Assembly: GCA_009869945.1 (NCBI GenBank)
Contig: WIXG01000039.1
Coordinates: forward strand, 278,719-342,718
Length of the DNA: 64,000 nt
Source of the DNA: Mesaphorura yosii
Taxonomy: Eukaryota > Arthropoda > Collembola > Poduromorpha > Tullbergiidae
Reading direction: 5' to 3'
The notes below the pieces were generated by a model, which searched no databases, was not told where the DNA came from, and saw only the letters and a program-made list of their open reading frames with translations. The position numbers and the translations under genes are program-made. Positions 1 through 10,600 of the stretch are shown here, piece after piece (positions within the stretch are counted from its first letter, which is position 1; the number at the start of each line of letters is the position of its first letter).

Positions 1-446
1 GGGCTGAACGCGGTTCCAGATTCCTTGTGGGTACGTGGTAGGAACTTAATAAATTAATGGGGAAAGGCAAATGTATCGATGCTGAAGGTGATTGAAATTC
101 AAAATCACATTTTTGTGTAATTAAATGTCTCGCTAACTTTAATCCTCCGGAAATATTTTAAACTTGATGACATATAATAAAAGTGGGTGGAATTCGGTTT
201 TGATCTGCCGCGTCAACCGGTTAAAGAACGCTACACTCTTCTCACGTTTAGCTTTGATTCAATGCGAATTTTGAGATGCATTGAGATTTTGCATTGAATT
301 TAACTATTTCGATGCCAGTTTGCATGTGTTTCAATGCAGCACAATGCTAATTAGTCAAATGGACTTGTTTTATTGAGTTTTCTATTGCTACTTTCACGTA
401 TTACAAAATGCTACTAATGTAGACTATTGACAATTTATCTATTTCA
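1..446. other. Left-edge non-coding stretch, possible 3' end of an off-window gene
   Basis: No recognisable gene. On the + strand an open frame runs from base 1 to a TAA at 55-57 and an AATAAA lies at 176-181, so this could be the last codons and 3' UTR of a gene entering from the left. The open stretch is only 18 codons and matches nothing I know. The rest up to 446 is the 3' flank of the minus-strand SLIRP gene. Confidence 0.2.
368..373 (-). promoter_or_regulatory. Polyadenylation signal AATAAA for SLIRP
   Basis: TTTATT on the + strand reads AATAAA on the minus strand, about 74 nt past the SLIRP stop codon. No such signal lies between the METTL23 stop and the SLIRP start, so this may serve both cistrons. 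Confidence 0.45.
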
Positions 447-761
447 TCAGTTGTTTTTACCGTTTAAGTTGTCTGATTCATTAATATTATTACTATTTGA
501 TGTTTGTTGGATGCTCACACGGTAGCCTTCCCACACCAGCGATCCAGCTCCACTCATTGTCGCAGCGGTATAAGCGTCGCGATTCTCAAACGTGACGAAT
601 CCATAACCTTTGCTCATGCCAGTCTCTCTGTTGAAAACGACGACGGCATTTGTAACGTTCCCAAAATGCTGAGAAGCCAGCTGCCTCAATTCCTGCGATC
701 CGATTGTCCACGGCAAATTTCCGACAAAGACACGAAATGCTTGACGGGCGGCACCTGACAT
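447..761 (-). CDS. SLIRP: SRA stem-loop-interacting RNA-binding protein (SLIRP-like), single RRM
   Basis: This is a 104-residue protein made of one RRM. RNP2 is VFVGNL (residues 11-16) and RNP1 is KGYGFVTF (51-58), with FNRETGMSKG before RNP1 as in SLIRP proteins. Size and the short polar Asn-rich tail fit SLIRP, which in animals binds LRPPRC in mitochondria and stabilises mitochondrial mRNAs. I see no strong mitochondrial presequence, although the N-terminus is short and lacks acids before residue 20. The ATG is at 761 and the stop is TGA at 447-449; there is no intron. The start lies only 10 nt after the METTL23 stop on the same strand, so it probably shares that transcript. Other single-RRM proteins (RBM or hnRNP fragments) are possible, but the length favours SLIRP. 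Confidence 0.75.
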   Translation of the reverse strand: MSGAARQAFRVFVGNLPWTIGSQELRQLASQHFGNVTNAVVVFNRETGMSKGYGFVTFENRDAYTAATMSGAGSLVWEGYRVSIQQTSNSNNINESDNLNGKNN

Positions 762-771
762 GATGCTTGGA

Positions 772-2199
772 TTAATGAGCTGAAGATTTGGTCTGAATTT
801 CCAGTAAATGAATTGTGTGCTCTTGAATCAATTGAAATAAATCAACTTCACACGTGTTTGCCAACTCAGCTAACGGAACGTGTTTGCACTCAAGGTCCCA
901 CTTCTTCAATAAAGTTGTAATTGACCAATCTGAACTTCTTTCTTGGTAAGTTGTGATGAATTTGGACTGCAGAATCACACAAAATTAGAGTGAGTATGAT
1001 CGAAGTGACGCATGAAATAAAGTCATGAAACTTACACCGGGATTTGACTTCAAAAGGTACGCAACCGTTGACAGCAAATCCTCAAAGACAGAAGGGTCGT
1101 AGAAACAGTCGCTTCCAATGAACAAATCCACGTGTCCTTTAAAGTCGAGAAGGTCGTAAAAGAAGGAACCCCACGTGAGTCCAACCACTTGGATGTTGCT
1201 TGGTGGAGAATTGCTGAAGAGATGTCGATTCGCGTCAATAGACTTTTGGCACTGCTCTAAGCAATGTGGAAGTTTGGCAGAGTCCGTTAATGTAACCTGT
1301 GATGCACCGCACGCCGCTGCAACAATACCTGTAAACAATTTAGTTAGGAAATAGCTAACCAATATGAACACTGGATTCATTACATTCATTTGCGCAGTTC
1401 TTACTAACCCGGTAATGATGTTCCTGCTCCAAGTTCTAGAACCTACAGTACAGTTGGGGAGGAATCGTAAATCACGTTTAATCACCAAAAACTAGCAGAG
1501 TTTAGGAAAGTAAGTTCAAAACTCTCAGAGAATCAGATTTACTTTTTTGCCCTGGATGAATTGCCGGTGCTCGTACAAATACCAGGCGAGGACTGGTGCA
1601 CATGGCCATACATAGAGGCCATAGCTGGCTTGCATTCTCTACAGAAAGTTATCAAGTAAAAACCTAGCATGAGAATCAACACATCGCACCTTCGCATCAC
1701 AAACTTGAGACGCGACCATAAACACAAAGGCATCATTCACTGATCGGAAGTATCAACAATGGGACGTGTTTACATTGTTGCCGAACAATACAATGCAATG
1801 AAATTCCTGGACACGGAATGGAGGGGAAGCTCAACGAAAACGAAGCTCGATGCCAAAGCAAAGATCATGAGCCATGGAATTTTCACGCGTACTTACTTCG
1901 GGAATCACAACAACGATTGTGTCAAAGTCTTCATCCTCTCCCATTGCAATGTCTTCCAAAACTTCAACATTCGCGACTGTCGATGTCGAGCTTGCATTGG
2001 AGTCCAAAATGAAAGCCCGCTGTGCGCCGTCACCATCGCAATGCTTCCGACTCCATAATAATCTTCCGGTGTTGATGTCGCGTCGTTTCTTCGAACGAAA
2101 TATGAACTTTTTGGCTGAGACTGTGGCGATGACGTCTGCTGCTCTTGAGATCAACGATGACGACGATGGCGATGACGGCGACAACGCGGACGGTTCCAT
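772..2199 (-). CDS. METTL23: METTL23-like protein methyltransferase
   Basis: Five exons on the minus strand: 2199-1897, 1638-1543, 1442-1409, 1328-1036 and 966-772. All junctions are GT-AG and in phase, giving 306 residues. The core matches METTL23 closely: YGLYVWPCAPVLAWYL, then SAM motif I LELGAGTSLPG (about 135-145), TDSAKLPHCLEQC, VVGLTWG, and TTYQERSSDWSI near the end. METTL23 is a seven-beta-strand methyltransferase; the mammalian enzyme is reported to methylate arginine on histone H3. The first about 95 residues are Ser/Asp-rich and longer than in the short human isoform. I chose ATG 2199; the open frame continues upstream to a GTG, but no earlier ATG is seen. The exon 1-2 link (258 bp intron) is the least certain, since another small exon could lie there. 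Confidence 0.88.
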
Positions 2200-3002
2200 G
2201 ATTTGAGAATTTAAGTAGTTTACAGCAGAACTCACTTCTTCCAAGACCGGTGACAGTAGCAGTGACACTCAACAGTTTGTAGGTTCGGTCTCGGAACGAT
2301 TCACACATGTAGAGGCAAAGGTGTGAGACCAATCGTGCGAACTTTTGTACAGTAGCGCGATAACGATGTTAAATAATTACCGCAAGCTTAATTTAATTTT
2401 GCGAGTGGTGCGGTGTGATCACCGTGACTGTTTAAATGTGCACTGAACACAGTCAAGTTATGTTATGCATCATGAATCTATTTATGTGGTGTAGCAAGTG
2501 CGAACCAGTTTTTACACTGTAGATCATCTGTTGCCGGAAGGCAAGCCACAATAGAAGGGGCTAAAAGCGATGTATCTTGCTACACACAAGTCTTTATTAA
2601 AGGGCTTTGTACAAAAACAAGAGCTGTTCAAGTTCTTCAAGCACTCATAATTTGGTCAATTGTTGAATAAAAATAAAAATAAGGCAATAAAATTAATTAA
2701 ATAAAAATGATTTCCACATTTCACAACACAGTATGGTAGCGAAGTTTTGTAATAATTAAGTGAACAAGAAAATGCAAGGAGACTCTGTTTTGATGTTCCG
2801 TTCTGACTCACATTGCAATTTAAAGGTAAGTATCTTTAAATTTAAATTAAGAAAGGGTTCATACTTTGGTTATGCATATTGAAGTGGATTTATTGTAGGC
2901 TGCTGGAGGTATTCTAGAAGATGTACTGAATGCAACATCACCGAAAGTGCAACTGTAAATGTACCGGCTGTGGGTATTGATTTCTGGCTTCGTCATCAAG
3001 AC
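2200..3002. promoter_or_regulatory. Divergent intergenic region of METTL23 and SIRT7 with a spliced upstream ORF
   Basis: About 0.8 kb separates the two divergent start codons and presumably holds both promoters. A strong donor (AAAG|GTAAGT after 2825) and acceptor (TTGTAG before 2899) define a 5' UTR intron on the SIRT7 side. An ATG at 2772 opens a 37-codon upstream ORF running over that junction (2772-2825 + 2899-2958) and ending 44 nt before the SIRT7 start. No TATA box stands out. Confidence 0.45.
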
Positions 3003-5789
3003 ATGATGGCTGAAGAAAAGAAGGTTAATAAGGAGGATAGGAAGTCAGGTGGGTCAGGGTCAGGTTTGGTCAACAACCACTTGGGTACTCGACCAGCAAG
3101 GTCAAGCACAGACACTGATGACAATTCAAGCACAGGAACTTCCAAGAGTAAGCGCAGTAAGATCAATCGCCCTTCAACGTCATCGGGCATAAATCGGCCT
3201 CTCTCGTCTAAGACGACGCGGAAGTATGAGTTAATATCCGAAAACTGTAGAAACTTCAACCGGCTATTTCACTGCAGTAGTGGAAGTGAGGATTCCACAT
3301 CATCATCAGATACCGTTCTTGAAATTACTAAAGATCAAGCAGCAGGTGCCTTATACAGACGGAATTCCAGAACCGGTTGCATTGATAGTTCTTCTAAACT
3401 AGCAATTAATCCAGCGACACAGTATTTCAATCATGATGCGATACACAGCCCTTTTAAACCAGCAGCAGTGACGTCGATAATGTCTTGCAAACATTCACCG
3501 GCGAAGAATTTAAATAAAAACGTTACACATGGACTTTCTCAACTGATCAAAGCTGCAGCATCTGGGTCGGGCAGTCTGGAGACCAAACTTTCGATTAAAG
3601 GCGAGATTAAACAGGAAATAGCGACTGAGGCTGAAAGCCCTCATGAAAGAAAGATCGGCAGTGAAACAAGTAGTTCGTCGAGCCCGGAGGATAAGAAACT
3701 TGACATTAAAAAAGAGGTCGATGACGATTTGTATGATGTAGAACAAGAATCAAAAGTTCAAGCAGAGACGACGTCCGCACTTCAAAGTAACAATTATTCC
3801 AGTATTATGAATACTTCTGAAGATGGTACTGGCCAAGAAAATGATGAGGAGATCGACGTAAGTGGGAATGGTTCAGGACCGAAAGTTCAAGAGGAAGGCA
3901 AGAAAACTGCTAAGCGAATAGACAAGGAGTCGAAGAAGTTAATGATGCAATTGACGGACAACGAAAAAAGGAAATCAAGCAGATTGGTATCAAAAACCAC
4001 ATTTTGCAATAAGAAACATGAAGCTCAAACTATAAAAAGGGTAAAACCATAAACCCCATATAGCAATTCGCCCTTCTATTGTTGTAACAAGCCCTGATTG
4101 TGTCATTGTCTTTTCAGCTGAAACAAATAATCAAAAAGCCAACCGAGGAATTGACTTCTGACGAGCGACAACTTAAAGAAGCATTTCCGAATTTGGTGCG
4201 TACTGTCAAGAAGCGCCTTGAGTCACGGAAGTTGGCATCAGAAAGACTTAAAGAAATTGAAGACTCGCCAGAAGACCTTGAAATTAAGTGCACCAAACTG
4301 GCAAAAGTTATAAAGAACGCAAAGTATTTGGTAGTATACACCGGAGCCGGTATTTCTACGTCGGCATCGATACCCGATTATAGAGGGCCAAATGGGATCT
4401 GGACGAAGTTAAGAAACGGAGAAAGCTTAGATGCACAAAGTCCAACAATATTAACCACTGCTGATCCGACCGTAACACACATGGCTATCCAAAGATTGCA
4501 TTCTGAGCGCATTATCAAGCACATCGTTTCACAAAATTGTGATGGGCTTCACTTGAGATCAGGTAATCAAGCATATCTTTTTTTACATATTTCTTCGGCT
4601 TCAATGTTCCCGTGTTTTTTGCAGGAATTCCCAAGAACGCCTTATCCGAAGTTCACGGAAACATGTACATTGAAGTGTGTACAAAATGTAGTTTAGAATA
4701 TGTTAGAGCCTTTGATGTGACTGAAAATACGAGAAGGTATTGTGCCGCTACTCTCTGTACTGATGTACTGATGAAACTATAATTTATCGGAAATTCACTC
4801 TGGCATTTTGTAATTGTAGGTATGAACACAGAACTGGGAGGCATTGCTACTTTTGTGGGACACAATTAAGGGACACTGTTGTTCATTTCGGAGAACGTGG
4901 CTCATTACGCTGGCCGCTGAATTGGGCAGGTGCTGAATACAATGTTGCAAGAGCAGATGTTATTTTGTGCATGGGTTCAAGCTTGAAGGTTTGATAATCT
5001 GTTTAATCTCGAATCTAAAAACTGCTGGTTTTCTGTCACACATCTCATTGACGTTTGAAACTGCCATCAGGTTTTAAGACGGTATCCGTGGCTGTGGGGA
5101 ATGGATCGACCAGTGAACAAAAGGCCGAAATTATACATTGTGAATTTGCAGTGGACGCCCAAGGACCAATTTGCAGCTTTAAAAATTCATGGTCAGCTTC
5201 CCTCATAATGAAGCTTCTCGTATCCTTGTTTAACCTGCTGCTGTTACCTTTCGCAGGGAAATGTGATGAAGTCATGACCAGAGTGATGTCAAAACTCAAC
5301 ATCCTGATACCGTCATACGAGAGAGAAACAGATCAAATATTTGCACTGGCAACTCCGCTGCATGAGTCTGAGGAACACTCGAAATCTTCAATGGAGTTGG
5401 CGTTTCCACCGGATAAGCCGTGGCCTGTCAACCCACATGATTTGAGCAACTACACGAGATTTGAACCAAAGTTTATTCCAGCTGATCTCAAGATAAAAAA
5501 GGAGGATGACGAATTGACACAAGTTGAGAAACTTAGTAAGTGTGATTCTAGAATACTTCGGTCCCAGTTGAAGGCCAAATCTGAAGATAATAAGAAAAAC
5601 CTTAAGAAATCGCCGCTGAGGAAGAAGCGAGATAGAAACACAATCATCAAAGGGAATGGAAATGGATGGTTTGGAAATGCGTGGGGCAAAAGCGCAATTA
5701 AGGCGAAGAAACGGAAAACCTCAACCAATAAACAGAGCGAAAGCGAAAGCATCGCCGCCGCCCCCTCAAAGCCGCAAGAACAAATTTAG
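3003..5789 (+). CDS. SIRT7: Sirtuin 7, NAD-dependent nuclear deacetylase with long N-terminal extension
   Basis: Six exons: 3003-4040, 4118-4562, 4625-4736, 4820-4988, 5071-5191 and 5257-5789; all phases agree, giving 805 residues. The sirtuin core begins near residue 415: VVYTGAGIST (NAD binding), SIPDYRGPNGIW, SQNCDGLHLRSG, catalytic His in EVHGNMYIEV (about 505), zinc cysteines CTKC and CYFC (513-544), LRDTVVHFGERG, and LYIVNLQWTPKD. These are class IV SIRT7 signatures, not SIRT6. SIRT7 acts in the nucleolus on chromatin and rDNA transcription. Exon 1 alone encodes 346 residues, Ser/Glu/Lys-rich and apparently disordered; vertebrate SIRT7 (about 400 residues in total) lacks it, while insect SIRT7 is also long. 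The C-terminus is strongly basic (KKRKT and similar), fitting a nucleolar signal. Start: first of two adjacent ATGs; the frame is open upstream to the exon edge but has no earlier ATG. Confidence 0.93.
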
Positions 5790-7043
5790 CTGGAAATGTA
5801 AATATGCATATAGCAAATGTTTAAAAGTATTTTCGCGTTCGCGCATTTCGGTCTCAAATATCACTTCCATGTTTGTTATTTTGTAATACGTAATAGGAAA
5901 TACTACTCTAGGGCAAATCCAAGTTATGTAAATGGTGACTGTAACTAGACTTTAAGGATCACATGTGTTCGCTAATTAAGCTACCCTGCCTCATTCCCCT
6001 TGTTAATAAAATTATTGCTACAAATAAAGTGGGTAATGTAATGTGCAATTAAATCTATGCAGGAAGAATACAAAAGGCTGTTACTGTTAACTTCTTAGAG
6101 AATAATCCCGTTGTTTTTACATTTAAATTCCCATCGTCTAAGATTCGACTTTGTGTTCATTTTGTATTTTTCATGCGAAGAGTTCAAAAAGGTCCCATTT
6201 TATGTAGACTTGAGTCTTTCCAGTTCGATTTTTTAGTTTTCTGTGTTGTTAAATATTGATGAGCATATGAGCACCTGGTGGAAAATAAAAACTTGCGGTG
6301 AATTCTTGACCGACCAGAAGATCGGGACTCAGTTTCATTTTATTTTAGCTAAAATATTCGATTTTCATGATGGACAAATTGCACACTTCAGCATTACACT
6401 AGTAATTATGACACGTTTTAAGAGCACATTGACATGCATTTCTTATTAACAGCCGTAGCCATACCTGCGAAAAGCATAGCACTTTTATAAAGTCATTTTA
6501 CAATTTGTCACAAAAGTTGGTTGGTTGCAAAGCAATTCAAGTCCCCTACACAAACAAGCAAGCAACAAAAGCACTGAACTGACAATAGCGATCTGTCTCT
6601 CCTAATTTGCTATTATAAATTACATTACATTACAATAATACTTTTTGTGTAAGTGCATGCCCGTGATTGTGATTATCATACAAGACTTTCTTTTTCCATT
6701 GTCAGTTTAGCTGTAGCTGTCACAAAACGTCTCTTTTTGTTTTTTTGTCCTTACTTCTTAATTCCAGACGTACGCGACAAGTAAAATGTAAAAGGGCGAG
6801 GTAAAGGCGAGTTTCAGAATTCAGATTCAATCGAAATCGTAATCTGGACTCTGTTTTTGTTCTGTAATTGTTCATGACTGCTGCATCGCAACATTTCTAT
6901 TGTATTACAAAATATTTGGATGTAAGATACAATTACAATTACATTTAATTCTAGCTACATCGTCTTTGTCTCCATCTTCGGGTGAGATTTCTATACTAAC
7001 ATTTCATACCAGATAAGACACGTTTCTGCCGCCGTTGCTTTGC
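5790..7043. other. 3' UTRs of convergent SIRT7 and membrane-protein genes
   Basis: There is no coding signal. The left part is the SIRT7 3' UTR. The right part is probably the 3' UTR of the minus-strand membrane protein; a TTTATT at 6338-6343 (AATAAA on the minus strand) is a possible poly(A) signal for it. Confidence 0.4.
6005..6010 (+). promoter_or_regulatory. Polyadenylation signal for SIRT7
   Basis: AATAAA about 215 nt past the SIRT7 stop, with a second copy at 6023-6028. Confidence 0.5.
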
Positions 7044-7667
7044 TTAATAGTACTCCTTCAATCTTCTCCTCGCCCTTAAATCCTGGTCACGTTCCTTCAC
7101 CCAGCTCAAGTAACTGGCCACGACCGAAATGAAGTAGAACGCGACGACTATGGCTAGGACAATGAATGTAATAAGAATAATGATCATGTCAGGTCTCCAA
7201 GACATAATAAATGGAATTGGAATCCATGCACCATGAAGAAGGATGTCGAGATACGCGCAGAAGAGCCAAAATGGGACGCCACGCTGAATCTCCTGCAAGT
7301 ACAAGACCGAGATACAAATTATCAATAATCAGTATCACGTTTCACGCATCATCATCACGCACGCATCGTGTTCACTGCTAAATGAGACTGAAGCAAGCAT
7401 CAAATCAATTTACCTCCCATGTCGAGTAGAGAAGCAGAAAACTTGGGATCAGATGCAGGAATCGAATGGAGATGGATACAATCAGCATAATTGGATAAAC
7501 TACGGACAAAATTAATAGACCTTTACACATTGTACGAGTGGAGGCCCAAATACAGCAATTTCTTACTTACTTAGAGTGATCGCATCTTCAGGATTCTCCC
7601 AAAGGATAATTGGGATAAAGATGCAGAGAGTAAGAATCAGTGCAGCTGACATCGCGACATCGTAAAA
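7044..7667 (-). CDS. Multi-pass membrane protein, 3' exons only (5' exon not found)
   Basis: Three minus-strand exons join in phase: 7667-7571, 7499-7414 and 7292-7044, each with good GT-AG sites, ending at TAA 7046-7044. They encode about 143 residues with four hydrophobic stretches: SAALILTLCIFIPIILW, PIMLIVSISIRFLHLIPSFL, a weaker one around FWLFCAYLDILLHGAW, and MIIILITFIVLAIVVAFYFI. The tail is short and charged (WVKERDQDLRARRRLKEYY). The layout resembles the small four-helix membrane protein families common in insects, but I cannot name the family. The first exon here begins in phase 0 right after an acceptor and has an in-frame ATG five codons in. An upstream exon is therefore likely but could not be found in the 9 kb to the right. 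Confidence 0.6.
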
Positions 7668-10600
7668 CTGAAAGAAACAAGACAACGCAATTGCCAATTG
7701 CAATTAATCAGGATCATTAATATAAGCTGATTCATTCATCTGTTGTCTGTAGTCCGATTATGGTACTGTCATTGTCATTATTGCCAATGCCTCAAATGTC
7801 ATACGCATTCGAGACGCATTGTTGGCGTTTACAATTCTCGTCCATGCAGCCAGCCGGTGCCTTTCACATGCGAAGCGAACGTTGAGAACGGCGAGCAGTC
7901 GTAAACTTGGATCTCCTTTTATGACTTTCAAGGCAAGACGAGGGTTTTAATTTCTATTTGTCAATTTTATAATATTGCTCAGGCTCCATTATGAACATTG
8001 TTCATGCCATTGCATTAATTAAGACAACTCTCATTCGAATGCATCATTCGCAAATCGCGCAACAAAATTTTACGGCATTAATAAGTCTATTGTTTCTGCT
8101 CTGCGTTTAACATTTGCTCAGTTACAAGCACGTTGCGTTGAAAGAATCTGGCTGACTTTGACGCGAACGTAGCACGAACGCAAGATAACTCGAAAAGGTC
8201 ACGTAATGTAGTACACGAAAAAATCGATACTGAAACTGATACCGTGGCTTGCGAATCATTTAGCCATTTTGCCAATGTTCCGTGGAGGCTTAGCACTCAA
8301 GTTGCAGGTTCAGGCGCTAATTGGCAATGGCCGCCGCAGTGGTTTGGTTTGAGTTTGAGCATGTTGTGCCTTTCTGTCGTGTCGCGTGAGATTTATGGTA
8401 ATGATGAAATGTGGTCATTGTTAATAACTTGCCAGAAACTACCGACTTTTCTATGCGAATTCGTTTTATGTCGCAAAAAATGGAAAAACTACAAAATTTA
8501 ATTTAATTTATTGTGTAAATTCTTCAAAGCCTGGCATTCAATGTGTGGATTAAGTGACTCAATTCGTTTGCTCTCGCATCTGCGCTTTATTCAATCAAGT
8601 CACGTCCTGATAATAATATTCAATTACCGAGTTATTTATTCCGTATTGTATTCCACTTCATTCTCAAGAAGCAAAAGAACGTAAAAGGTTTAAGCGTTTA
8701 AGTTATGAGTCGGATTGCCTTCAAACTTAAAACAAACGGCAAGATTTTGTTGCATTTTGTGTTTTGTGGCCTGTTCAGTCAATTAACAGCCTCCATATTT
8801 CAGAACAGAAACGTCTACATCTTACGTCCTCCCTACATTCCACTGCATCGCAGTTAGCACCTTGTACGGTAAATTAATGCCTGGTCAAGCGAGGCAAGTC
8901 ATTTGTCAATATCCGTCAGTCAGCCGTGTCAGGTGTCATTGTCAAATATCATTTGTATTCAATTGATTAATGGCCGATGTCGATACGATACAGATTCGAC
9001 GGTTCGTGCATCGAATGTCGACTTCAAGCGTCTTACCATGGAAATGATGGCGATATTCTTTGCACCGTCTTTCAGCTCCCAAATTCCACAGCAATTTTTG
9101 ACTAGCGCCATTTTGGTAATTGATTGCGTCTGGTAAATGATTTCTCGAATCTTCTTCCCAGCAAATCAGTAATCAATCAGCGCTCAGTCGTCCGGCGCTT
9201 GATTAGCGAAGAAAAGAAGCTTGATATCCAAAACAGATGTTGATTCGAAACAAAACGCAAATGCTTGTAAAGTTCCAGTCAAGCAGTAAAAGGTTTCTCA
9301 GTTGAAGAAGAACTTCCAAAAATAGATTCGTTTTTCACAAGTTTTCAAGACTCTTCACAAGAAGCTAGCAGAAAATTCACCAGAAATGATTCTCAAGAAA
9401 CTGTTGATCCGTTCTATTCGAGGTTCATTTCGTTCGTAGAATACGGGAAAGAAATCAGCCTGTAAACCACAAAAACAGAATTTCTCCAAGTCCAGATTTG
9501 TAATCCGTAGCAGCGTCAGTGCAGTTGCAATGTCACCACTGGAAATAAATCTGATTTCATAATGACACAACACGAGTTCGGCTGACTTCAAATGTAATGA
9601 TCTCAGAGATCCTTCTCTGTCTCCTGTCTCCTGTCAAGTGTCAACTCAACTTCACTCAATCCTATTATGTCATGTAAGTACACAAACGCACATCGACGAC
9701 GACGACGACGAATTTGGGCTTCCAACTTCCTTTTCCGTTCGTTTGACTCGCCAAGCCAAGCCTTAATTCAAGTGCACGATGAGGATTTTGTCCATTATTT
9801 GCTCAGGCTCAGGCTGTATTGTTGCGTTTGCAAACAGATTACTGCACTACAGCTGAATGGAGTGTCACAGCATGGAGTAATATCCAAATTTATGATCTGG
9901 TAGTGGCTGGGCGGCAAAGTTCTTTGGTTCTGGTGATGTAATCTCCACGATTGTGCTGTGATTCTTCTTCTTCACTTCAGAAATGATGAACCTTCTCGAG
10001 ATACTAGCCGAGGCAAGCGAATTTTCTCCGTTGTACTTCCTTTTGTGTCTCTTCCGTCCTTACTCTTTACTTTTTACTCTTCCGTACTCAACTCAGAGTA
10101 GAATCCAAATTAGCATAATAGAAGAATAAATATTGGCGATCCTCCTTATCAACAATGAAGACCAGCCACCAGCAATTGTTATTGTTGGCTTGGTATGACT
10201 TGACCTCTTTGCTTCAGCCTTTACACCTTATCTTTTGCCCTTCTGTCTCTGTTCTCTGTAAAAAGAAAGATGTAGACAAATCTTATTATAATGGAATTAG
10301 GCATGATATGTGAAACTGCAACGCAATGGAAGTAAGGAAGAAAAGGAAAAGACATACGAGAGCGAAAAGAATTGCACCTTCTGTAAAGTAATTCTGAGTG
10401 CATTTTCCATTCGCATTCGCATTACAGCGCAGCACTAAATCTTAAACCTTTTAACACTTTGCCGTCCAACGCCAAGCCAAGCCGGGCTGGGTCTCAATTT
10501 ATTTTAACGCCAGCGCAGCGCGGCAATTGCGGATTGCCTTACACCTTAAACCATTGCGTGTATAATCAAGTATTATTGTAATTGTAATTATAATTGCATT

